Shown here in pieces: positions 45,227 through 51,949 of a stretch of 51,949 bases of DNA. Numbering within the stretch: the first letter of the stretch is position 1; each line of letters opens with the position of its first letter. Below the pieces are notes generated by a model. That model did no database searches. It saw only the letters and a list, made by a program, of their open reading frames with translations, and was not told the origin of the DNA. Source of the stretch: Derxia gummosa DSM 723 (lineage in GTDB: Bacteria > Pseudomonadota > Gammaproteobacteria > Burkholderiales > Burkholderiaceae_E); NCBI RefSeq assembly GCF_000482785.1, contig NZ_AXWS01000004.1, positions 1 to 51,949 on the forward strand. The letters are read 5' to 3'. The position numbers and the translations under genes are program-made.

Positions 45227-47512
45227 TCAGTGGTGATGGCCGTGGGCCGCCGCCGGCGAGGTGGTGGGCGTGCCGTCGGGCAGCACGATGCTCACGTTCT
45301 GCATCATTCCCTGGTCCTCGTGGTCGAGGATGTGGCAGTGCAGGACGAACTCGCCGATGTAGCGCTCGTAGCGGGTGCGCACGAAGATCTTGTAGACGCC
45401 GGTGCTCGGCGCCTTCGGATCGGCCTGGTAGGCGGGCGGCGGGCCGGGCGGGTTCGAGTTTTCGAGCCAGATCGTGTCCTTCCACACGCCCTTGAGGCCG
45501 GCGTACTGGTTGGCCGCTGGCGACGGGCACAGCTGCCACGGCGTGGTCTTCGGGCAGTCGCTCGTGTCGGGTTCGCTTACGTCCACGCCGTCCGGATTCA
45601 GCACCTTGACGATCTGGAACGGGTTGACGTGGATGTGGAAGGGATGGCCCACGAACCACGATTCCAGCTCCCATTGCTGGGCCGTGCCGAGCAGCAGCTG
45701 GCGCGGCACCGCCGACGGCACGTAGGACTCCGGCGGCGCGTCGGGCCGGGCGCTCGTGCCGCCCACCTGGAACAGGAAGCCGTCGGCCTTCTGGTTGCCC
45801 TGGATGAGGAAGCTGAGCTTCTCGACCGGCCGGCCCGCGATCTCGCCGTCGGTCACGGTCGGATGCGGGATGAACTGCGTCAGCTTCAGACCGTGGTCGA
45901 TGTCGTCGATCACCACCGCGCGCACCTTGCGATCGGTGATGTTCAGCCGCGCGAGCCGGGTGAGCTGGGCGCGCAGGCGCGAGTCGGCGATGAGGCGGCG
46001 CTCGTTGGCATGGTCGTCGCCGTCGGGGCCGGGGCTGCCGGCGGTGAGGCTGCCGGGCGCGGCCTTGCCCGCGTGCACGAAGCCGAGCACCGCGCGGCGA
46101 TCCTTCGCGACGTTCACGCCGCCGAGCGCCGGATCGCGGAAGTCGGCGCGATCCACCGTGCCGTTGGCCGGCTTGATGTCGAGCACGCAGTAGTCGCCTT
46201 CTTCCGGGAAGGTGACGAGCAGGTCGTTGCGGTAGCCCGGTTGCAGAACCGTGCGCAGATGCGAGCTGGCGGCGCCCATCGTCAGGCCGTCGGAGGCTGC
46301 AACGTGATGACGCAGCGGCGTGTCGGTGCAGGCGTCGGCGATGAGCTTGTCCTTGTCGAGCCGGCGCGTCGGGTCGGCCAGCAGGGCGCGCAGGCCGGGC
46401 TTCGCGCGGCGGAATTCGACGCCGATCGAGTCGCGCACGCCGCCGTGGATCACGCGCCAGCGTTCGAGCCGGCCGGCCACCGCGCCCTCGAACCACGGCC
46501 AGACGATGCCGTTGATGCTGGTGTAGCGGCCCGAATTGGCCCAGGTGTTGGGGCCGAACTGGCCGGTCGTGGGCACGGGCGGATTGGGCACGCCGCCCGT
46601 GACCGGGCCTTCGTAGCTCTCGATCTCGCCGATCTGCCCGGGCGTGCAGTTCCAGGTCCATGCGCGGGTGCCGTTGCCGCCGGTCACGACCGGGCAGGCG
46701 TAGGCGATCTGCTGGAGCAGCACCACGCGCTCGAAGGCGAGCTTGCCGCCCGGATCCTTGAGCAGCGTGTCGAGGTCGCCGGTGCGCGGCTGCACGCCCG
46801 GCGCGGCCAGCACGGGCTGGCGGTTGCCGCGCACGATCAGCGCGCCGGCCATGCCGCTCGACACCTGCAGCGCGGTCGAGCCATGCACATGGGTGTGGTA
46901 CCAGAAGGTGCCGGCGGGATGGTCGGCCGGCACGTTGTACTCGTACTGGAAGTGGTTGTCCGGGCGGATGTTGAGCAACACGTTGTCGCTGTTGCCGGCC
47001 GGGCTCACCCACAGGCCGTGCGAGTGCAGGTTGGTGTTGTTGAAGCAGTGCGGCTTGTTGGGGTCGGCCGCATGGCCCGCGCCGTCGCAACCGGCTTCAG
47101 GATCGAGGTCGTTGTGCAGCGTGATGCGCACCGTCTGCGCCGGCTCGATATCGATGGTGGGCGCGACGAACATCGGCGCGTCCTTCGCGCGGGGCTTGTT
47201 GCGGTCCTGGTAGCTGCGCAGGCGCACGCGCTGGTAGGCGGCGGCCGGATCGGTGGCGGAGGGGTTCAGCAGCACACCGGTTTCGGCCTTGATGCTGAGG
47301 TCGAGCACCTGCTCGGCCGTGCCGCCGCGGGCGACGCGGCCTTGCAGCGACGGGCTGCGCGCGCTGCCGAGCATGTTGGTCAGCACCGGCGGATCGACGG
47401 CGATCTGGGCCGGCGCGGCATGGCCGGCGCCGGCCGCGAGGGCGAGCGCCAGCGGCAGCAGGCGGTGCAAGGCTGGCGCCCGACGAGGGCGGGCGCGGAA
47501 GGACGGGGGCAT
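45227..47512 (-). CDS. Exported multicopper oxidase
   Basis: This 761-residue protein has a Sec-type signal (LHRLLPLALALAAGAGHAAPA). Copper sites are all present: NLHSHGLWV (His163, 165), TFWYHTHVHG (His206, 208), HPFHIHVNP (His623, 626, 628) and VLHCHILDHEDQGMM (His725, Cys726, His727, His731, axial Met736). It is thus a laccase/ascorbate-oxidase-type enzyme that oxidises a substrate with O2. It is longer than typical laccases (about 500-600), with extra inserts such as the stretch about residues 240-300. Its C-terminus is GHHH. The start is preceded by AGAAGGT. It lies on the opposite strand between hupU and hupV. Confidence 0.92.
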   Translation of the reverse strand: MPPSFRARPRRAPALHRLLPLALALAAGAGHAAPAQIAVDPPVLTNMLGSARSPSLQGRVARGGTAEQVLDLSIKAETGVLLNPSATDPAAAYQRVRLRSYQDRNKPRAKDAPMFVAPTIDIEPAQTVRITLHNDLDPEAGCDGAGHAADPNKPHCFNNTNLHSHGLWVSPAGNSDNVLLNIRPDNHFQYEYNVPADHPAGTFWYHTHVHGSTALQVSSGMAGALIVRGNRQPVLAAPGVQPRTGDLDTLLKDPGGKLAFERVVLLQQIAYACPVVTGGNGTRAWTWNCTPGQIGEIESYEGPVTGGVPNPPVPTTGQFGPNTWANSGRYTSINGIVWPWFEGAVAGRLERWRVIHGGVRDSIGVEFRRAKPGLRALLADPTRRLDKDKLIADACTDTPLRHHVAASDGLTMGAASSHLRTVLQPGYRNDLLVTFPEEGDYCVLDIKPANGTVDRADFRDPALGGVNVAKDRRAVLGFVHAGKAAPGSLTAGSPGPDGDDHANERRLIADSRLRAQLTRLARLNITDRKVRAVVIDDIDHGLKLTQFIPHPTVTDGEIAGRPVEKLSFLIQGNQKADGFLFQVGGTSARPDAPPESYVPSAVPRQLLLGTAQQWELESWFVGHPFHIHVNPFQIVKVLNPDGVDVSEPDTSDCPKTTPWQLCPSPAANQYAGLKGVWKDTIWLENSNPPGPPPAYQADPKAPSTGVYKIFVRTRYERYIGEFVLHCHILDHEDQGMMQNVSIVLPDGTPTTSPAAAHGHHH

Positions 47513-47590
47513 GGGATGACCTTCTTTGACGAGAGGGAGTGGTTCCGACGACGGAATGCCGAAGGTCGCCGCCCGGGCCTGCCGCGTCGT

Positions 47591-47604
47591 GTGAACCAGT
47601 TCAC
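47591..47604. promoter_or_regulatory. Perfect 14-bp palindrome in the mco/hupV divergent promoter region
   Basis: GTGAAC-CA-GTTCAC lies 79 bp upstream of the oxidase start and 118 bp upstream of hupV. A palindrome of this size in a divergent spacer is typical of a TetR/MarR-like operator, but the regulator is unknown. Confidence 0.5.
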
Positions 47605-47721
47605 GCGGGAGCCTTCCCGTAACCCCGTGTCCCCGGCCGGTCATCCTGTCCGGCGCCGCCGGTTGCCGGCCGCCACCCCCGCGGGCGAGTATTCGCGCCT
47701 CCCCCGCCGATTGCCGCCCGC

Positions 47722-49356
47722 ATGCCCGCCAGCCCAGACCGCCGCCTCATCCTCGGCCCCTTCAACCGCGTCGAGGGCGACCTCGAAGTGCGGCTCGACA
47801 TCGCCGATGGCCGCGTGCGGCGCGCCGAGGTCAATTCGCCGATGTACCGCGGCTTCGAGCAGATGCTGGAAGGCCGCGAGGCCGCCGACGCGCTGGTGAT
47901 CGTGCCGCGCATCTGCGGCATCTGCTCGGTGTCGCAGTCGATCGCGGCGGCGCGCGCGCTGGCGGAACTGGCCGGTATCGAGCCGCCGCCCAACGGCGCG
48001 CATGCGATCAACCTGATGGGCGCGGTCGAGAACGTGGCCGACCATCTGTCGCACTTCTACCTGTTCTTCATGCCCGATTTCGCGCGGCCGGCCTACGCTG
48101 CCGAGCCGTGGTTTGCCGAGGCGCAGCGGCGCTATGCCGCGCTGGCCGGCGAGCGCTCGCGCGCGGCGCTGGCGGCGCGGCAGCGCTGGTTCACGATCGT
48201 CGGGACGCTCGGCGGCAAATGGCCGCACACCCAGAGCATCGTGCCGGGCGGCAGCACGCGCGCGATCGACGCGGCCGAGCGGCGGCGGCTGCTCGCGTCG
48301 GTGCGCGAGCTGAGGCGCTTTCTCGAAACCACCACCTTCGGCGCGCCGCTGGAGGCGGTGGCGGCGCTCGATTCGCGCGCGGCCTTCGACGCGCTGCTCG
48401 GCGGCGGCGCGGCGGCGGGCGATCTCGGCTTCTTCGCGCAACTGGCCGACGCGCTCGCGCTCGATGCGCTCGGGCCGGGGCCGGGACGCTACCTGAGCGT
48501 CGGCGCCTATCCGCTGCCCGAGGGCGGCGAGGCGTTCCACTCCGGCTTTCTCGACACGCACCACGGCCCGGCCGAGATCGGCGAGCGCGTGCCCGCGCCG
48601 GCTGGAACTGATGGCTTGCAAGGGTTTGCAGACGCGCCCGAGCCGCATCACGCGCCGCATCCCCGTCCGCTCAGCACCGCGCCGCGTCCCTGGCGCCTCG
48701 TCATGCCCGATCCGGCCGCCGTCACCGAGGACGTGAGCCACGCCTGGTATGCCGCCGCGCCCGACCAGCCCGCGCCATCGCCGGCCGCCGCCCGCACGCT
48801 GCCCGACATCGATCGCGCCGGCGCCTACAGCTGGGCCAAGGCGCCGCGCTACGCCGGCCGCGTGCTCGAGACGGGCGCGATCGCGCGCCAGCTCATCGAC
48901 GGCCAGCCGCTGGTCGAGCGGGAGGTGATGCGCTCGGGCGCCAACGTGTGGACACGGGTGCTCGCGCGGCTGGTCGAGACGGCGCGCATCGTCATCGCCG
49001 CGGAAGGCTGGCTCGCCGCGATCCGCCCGGGCGAACCCTTCCATGTCGCGGCCCGGCCGGGCGCCGCGTCGCACGCAGGCCATGCCGCATCCGCCGATGG
49101 CTTCGCGGTCGGCCGTACCGAGGCCGCGCGTGGCAGCCTGCTGCACTACGCCGAAGTGCGCGGCGGCCGCATCGCCAACTGGCAGATCGTCGCGCCCACC
49201 ACCTGGAACTTCTCGCCGCGCGATGCCGCCGGCACGCCCGGCGCGCTCGAAGCCGCCCTCGTCGGCACCGAGGTAAACGCCGGTGACGACACGCCCGTGC
49301 GCGTCCAGCACGTGGTCCGATCCTTCGATCCGTGCATGGTCTGCACGGTCCACTGA
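47722..49356 (+). CDS. hupV: Regulatory (H2-sensing) hydrogenase large subunit
   Basis: This 544-residue large subunit has RICGICSVSQ (Cys65, Cys68) near the N-terminus and ends exactly at DPCMVCTVH. There is no C-terminal extension after the His, as in HoxC/HupV sensors, which need no protease. TFGAPLEAVAAL, YSWAKAPRYAGRVLETGAIARQ and TTWNFSPRD are further family blocks. It needs HupU, encoded before the oxidase gene, to form the sensor. GST follows after 14 bp. Confidence 0.95.
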   Translation: MPASPDRRLILGPFNRVEGDLEVRLDIADGRVRRAEVNSPMYRGFEQMLEGREAADALVIVPRICGICSVSQSIAAARALAELAGIEPPPNGAHAINLMGAVENVADHLSHFYLFFMPDFARPAYAAEPWFAEAQRRYAALAGERSRAALAARQRWFTIVGTLGGKWPHTQSIVPGGSTRAIDAAERRRLLASVRELRRFLETTTFGAPLEAVAALDSRAAFDALLGGGAAAGDLGFFAQLADALALDALGPGPGRYLSVGAYPLPEGGEAFHSGFLDTHHGPAEIGERVPAPAGTDGLQGFADAPEPHHAPHPRPLSTAPRPWRLVMPDPAAVTEDVSHAWYAAAPDQPAPSPAAARTLPDIDRAGAYSWAKAPRYAGRVLETGAIARQLIDGQPLVEREVMRSGANVWTRVLARLVETARIVIAAEGWLAAIRPGEPFHVAARPGAASHAGHAASADGFAVGRTEAARGSLLHYAEVRGGRIANWQIVAPTTWNFSPRDAAGTPGALEAALVGTEVNAGDDTPVRVQHVVRSFDPCMVCTVH

Positions 49357-49370
49357 CAAGGCGTCAAACC

Positions 49371-50078
49371 ATGATCGACCTCTATTACTGGCCCACGCCC
49401 AACGGCCACAAGATCACGCTCTTCCTCGAAGAGGCCGGGCTCGACTACACGATCGTGCCGGTCGACATCGGCAAGGGCGACCAGTTCCGCCCCGAGTTCC
49501 TCGCCTTCAGCCCCAACAACCGCATGCCCGCGATCATCGATAGCGAGCCGGCCGATGGCGGCGAGCCGATCACCGTGTTCGAGTCGGGCGCGATCCTCGT
49601 GTATCTGGCTGAGAAGACCGGCCGCTTCCTGCCCGCCGATGCGCGCGGCCGCAAGACGGTGCTGGAGTGGCTGTTCTGGCAGGTGGGCGGGCTCGGGCCG
49701 ATGGCCGGGCAGAACCATCACTTCGGCCTGTACGCGCCCGAGAAGCTGCCCTACGCGATCGAGCGCTACGTGAAGGAAACCAACCGCCTGTATGGCGTGA
49801 TGGACCGGCGGCTCGCGCAGTTCGAGTTCCTCGGCGGCTCGGATTATTCGATCGCCGACATGGCGGCCTATCCATGGGTCGTGCCCTGGAAGAACCAGCA
49901 GCAGAACCTTGATGATTTCCCGCATCTGAAACGCTGGTTCGAGGCGATCGGGGCGCGCGCAGCGACCGCGCGGGCGTACGAGCATGGCGAGCGCATCAAG
50001 CGGCAGCCATTCACCGAGGAGGAGAAGGCGCGACTGTTCGGACAGACGGCCGCATCGGTGCGGGGGCTGGCGGGCTGA
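49371..50078 (+). CDS. Glutathione S-transferase, YghU/YfcG (nu-class)-like
   Basis: This 235-residue GST has an N-terminal thioredoxin-like domain (DLYYWPTPNGHKITLFLEEAGL, with NNRMPAIID and ESGAILVYLAEKTGRFLP). The all-alpha C-terminal half includes GLGPMAGQNHHFGLYAPEKLPYAIERY, the YghU/YfcG hallmark with disulfide-reductase activity. ATG 49371 gives MIDLYYWP. It starts 14 bp after hupV in the same direction, suggesting co-transcription. Its link to H2 sensing is unknown. Confidence 0.9.
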   Translation: MIDLYYWPTPNGHKITLFLEEAGLDYTIVPVDIGKGDQFRPEFLAFSPNNRMPAIIDSEPADGGEPITVFESGAILVYLAEKTGRFLPADARGRKTVLEWLFWQVGGLGPMAGQNHHFGLYAPEKLPYAIERYVKETNRLYGVMDRRLAQFEFLGGSDYSIADMAAYPWVVPWKNQQQNLDDFPHLKRWFEAIGARAATARAYEHGERIKRQPFTEEEKARLFGQTAASVRGLAG

Positions 50079-50086
50079 ATCGCCGC

Positions 50087-51454
50087 TCAGCGCAGCTGAG
50101 TTCCGAAGGGATCCCAGCCATCGAACATCGACGGCGCGGCGGGCTTGACGGCGGGAGGCTCGATGACGGTGATGACGGCGTGATCGTCGTCGCGCAGATT
50201 GAGCACGACGCTGGTGTTGCGCTCGATGGAGGTGGCCATGGCGGCGATGCTCCAGCCGAGCATGGGCATGTTGGCGCCCGGGTCGCCGAGGGCGGTCCAG
50301 AGATTGATGCCGAAGGCGGGATCGGCGAGCGGCAGCTCGGGGAAGGCCGGGTTGTGCATGAGCGCGAGGGTGGCGGGCACGAAGTTGTAGGCCTTGGGCC
50401 CGGCGCCGTAGTCGTAGAACACGCGTTGCGGCAGGGCGGCCGGCGGGATCTCGCCGCGCTCGTCACGGGGCAGCAGCGCGAGCGCGCGGGCCCAGCCCTC
50501 GGCGAAGGCGGCCTGGCGCTCGCGCTCCTTCATGAGCACCGGCGGCGACTGCGGCGCACCGTCGTCCTTGCGGTAGGAGACGAGGATCGGGCGATGGACG
50601 ATGGCGAGGTCGGGCAGCTGGTCGAACATCGCGAGCTGCTCGGTGGTCCAGGGTTCGGGGAAAAAGCGGGTGGGAGTAAATGGCTTGGGAGGCGTGGAAC
50701 GCCATTTCCAGAATTGCGGATAAGCCGTGCCGTCTGGCTTCCGGGTATAGGGAGCGAAATACCGCAACCACTCGACGCGATCGCGGCGGGCAAAGGCGAG
50801 GACGGCGACGGATTGGGTGGTGTCCGAGACTGTACGCGGACCTGTCCGAAGATTGCCGTAATGATCACTATGAACGAGAAGAATTGGCACGTCAGTATTC
50901 AGATCAAAAAAGCGGAATACCGCATTCAATGCCCGGTCTGGGTAGTTGCTGAAGAGATGGCCAATTTTGACGAACCGATGCCAGTGCAGTCCGGCGTCAG
51001 CCCTATATTCATTAAAGGTATCTGATTGCTGAAGTCTTTGTTCAGCTTCAGGGGTTCTGGGCTTTTCGGAAATTTCCAATCCGGGAATTGTCCAGCCTTC
51101 CACCAGTGGGCGGGCTACCCATTCTAGGCCAGTCGATATCTTCCAATCAATTTCCCTGCTTTTTTCGGCTTGGGTGATGTAGTAATAGTTTGGATCATCG
51201 GGGATAATTCGTTGTCCGGGCTTTTTTTGAATTCCAAGCCAGAGTTTTCGTTGGTGGAATTGCTCTGCCAGAGCCGACAGTCCGATGATGGACAATGATT
51301 GGGTGTCCTCAGTCATGTGGGTGGAATCGTCAATAATTTGGTCTGACATTTTTACGGGTGGGGTGAGGTCGGCAGCCTGAATGTCGGCCGAGAGTGCGCA
51401 GGTGATGACGAATAAGGCCAGGGATGGGATCTTGAGTTTGTCGGGGAGCGTCAT
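50087..51454 (-). CDS. Type VI secretion lipase adapter Tla3-like (DUF2875)
   Basis: This 455-residue protein has a signal-like N-terminus (LALFVITCALSADIQAADL). Blocks resembling DUF2875 are visible: DVPILLVHSDHYGNLRTG, FDQLPDLAIVHRPILVSY and ERQAAFAEGWARALAL. Tla3 is the periplasmic/cytoplasmic adapter for lipase Tle3 in Pseudomonas aeruginosa, and the neighbour upstream resembles the Tle3 C-terminus. ATG 51454 is chosen because the frame further upstream overlaps that gene and looks non-coding. It is convergent to the GST gene. The first two thirds are lower in GC than the rest, hinting at transfer. Confidence 0.7.
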   Translation of the reverse strand: MTLPDKLKIPSLALFVITCALSADIQAADLTPPVKMSDQIIDDSTHMTEDTQSLSIIGLSALAEQFHQRKLWLGIQKKPGQRIIPDDPNYYYITQAEKSREIDWKISTGLEWVARPLVEGWTIPGLEISEKPRTPEAEQRLQQSDTFNEYRADAGLHWHRFVKIGHLFSNYPDRALNAVFRFFDLNTDVPILLVHSDHYGNLRTGPRTVSDTTQSVAVLAFARRDRVEWLRYFAPYTRKPDGTAYPQFWKWRSTPPKPFTPTRFFPEPWTTEQLAMFDQLPDLAIVHRPILVSYRKDDGAPQSPPVLMKERERQAAFAEGWARALALLPRDERGEIPPAALPQRVFYDYGAGPKAYNFVPATLALMHNPAFPELPLADPAFGINLWTALGDPGANMPMLGWSIAAMATSIERNTSVVLNLRDDDHAVITVIEPPAVKPAAPSMFDGWDPFGTQLR

Positions 51455-51459
51455 GACTT

Positions 51460-51949
51460 TCAGTCTCGTGCAGATGACTCGCGTCGATGCTTGATCGTGA
51501 TATTGGTGATCAGGCGAAGCGCAGCTAATGAAGGTAGGTTGGATGGGAGGGTTCCATCTGTGTGATAACGGTACGTTGAGGCGATTAAATCTACTGCTGC
51601 ACTGTCTTGTTCGGCGTTTTTCCATTTCAGGACGTGCTCCGGTAACGGGCTGCTATTGCCGAATGCAGTTGAATCTCGCTCCACCTTTTTGTCGCTCTGC
51701 CACTTCACCCGCCAATCCGCCACGGCCCGCAAATACTCCAGCCATCCGAAATACTCCATCTCGAAGGGTACGGGCTCGCCGAGGCTGAGGTCATAGGCGG
51801 TGACGAATTCGTGGTGCTTGGCATTGGCCGGCACGCCCGAGTGGTAGCTGTTCTCGTTGGCGTTCCGCAGGTCGGTGTCCTCCATCAGGCGGCGCTTCAT
51901 CTCGTTGGGCGTTTCCTCGCGGGTGATCACGAGCTGGCCGGTGGCGTCG
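51460..51949 (-). CDS. Tle3-like T6SS lipase effector, C-terminal fragment
   Basis: The frame is open to the window edge, so this is the end of a larger gene. About 163 residues are visible: EETPNEMKRRLMEDTDLRN, ENSYHSGVPANAKHHEFVTAYD and the Trp-rich YLRAVADWRVKW. This pattern of ENSYHS and E-T-P-x-E is found in DUF3274-type lipase effectors (Tle3) of type VI secretion. The catalytic domain lies outside. It ends 5 bp before the Tla3-like gene, fitting an effector-adapter pair. Confidence 0.6.
   Translation of the reverse strand, partial: DATGQLVITREETPNEMKRRLMEDTDLRNANENSYHSGVPANAKHHEFVTAYDLSLGEPVPFEMEYFGWLEYLRAVADWRVKWQSDKKVERDSTAFGNSSPLPEHVLKWKNAEQDSAAVDLIASTYRYHTDGTLPSNLPSLAALRLITNITIKHRRESSARD

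Noticed and set aside
45230-47899. An 889-codon plus-strand frame across the oxidase gene
   Set aside because: It mirrors the multicopper oxidase, which has all four copper motifs on the minus strand, and also overlaps the hupV start.
50086-50100. CTCAGC/GCTGAG hairpin as a terminator between the GST and Tla3-like genes
   Set aside because: The stem is 6 bp with no T-tract and overlaps the end of the Tla3-like gene; too weak to list.

Overview
The window looks like chromosomal DNA from a high-GC betaproteobacterium, probably Burkholderiales-like. The clues are an XrtB-type exosortase/EPS locus, a DUF3422 protein, a Tle3/Tla3-type VI secretion pair, and a hup/hyp hydrogenase cluster in the order known from Cupriavidus, Rubrivivax and Bradyrhizobium. 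No rRNA, tRNA or CRISPR array was seen.

Layout: (1) 1-1919 holds insertion-sequence debris: the 3' end of an IS3-family transposase abutting a 5'-truncated IS21-family element with a frameshifted istA and an intact istB. (2) 2112-14699 is an exopolysaccharide locus. epsF (chain length) is on the minus strand; a 970-bp low-GC gap follows; then a tightly overlapping plus-strand operon: xrtB, epsI, a PslG-like glycoside hydrolase, a Wzy-like polymerase, a Wzx-like flippase and four glycosyltransferases. (3) 14804-25890 is mixed: a SoxYZ-like carrier with a metallo-hydrolase (quinoprotein relay pair), an ATP-dependent DNA ligase, a large surface lipoprotein, a NiCoT nickel transporter behind a palindromic operator, an unknown secreted protein, and a DUF3422 membrane protein.

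(4) 26253-41303 is a complete uptake [NiFe]-hydrogenase structural and maturation cluster: hupSLC, a HigA-like HTH gene, hupDFGHIJK, hypABFCD, a 700-bp island of long inverted repeats, and hypE. The small subunit has the six-cysteine proximal-cluster signature of oxygen-tolerant enzymes. A sigma-54 promoter with an IHF-like site and a HupR-type TTG-N5-CAA site lies upstream of hupS. (5) 41654-50078 is regulatory: an ABM-fold protein, a small acidic protein, hupR (sigma-54 activator), hupU and hupV (H2 sensor), and a glutathione transferase. hupU and hupV are separated by an oppositely oriented multicopper oxidase gene. No hupT/hoxJ kinase is present. (6) 50087-51949 is a Tla3 adapter and the C-terminus of a Tle3-like T6SS lipase, running off the end.

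Working model: the HupUV sensor and HupR control sigma-54 transcription of hup/hyp; HypA/HypB and the NiCoT permease supply nickel; HypCDEF build the Fe(CN)2CO centre; HupD trims HupL; and HupSLC passes H2 electrons to the quinone pool. The most unusual points are the His-rich tails at both ends of HypB, the HTH gene inside the hup operon, the hupU/hupV split, the NikR-like operator, and the repeat island inside the hyp operon.
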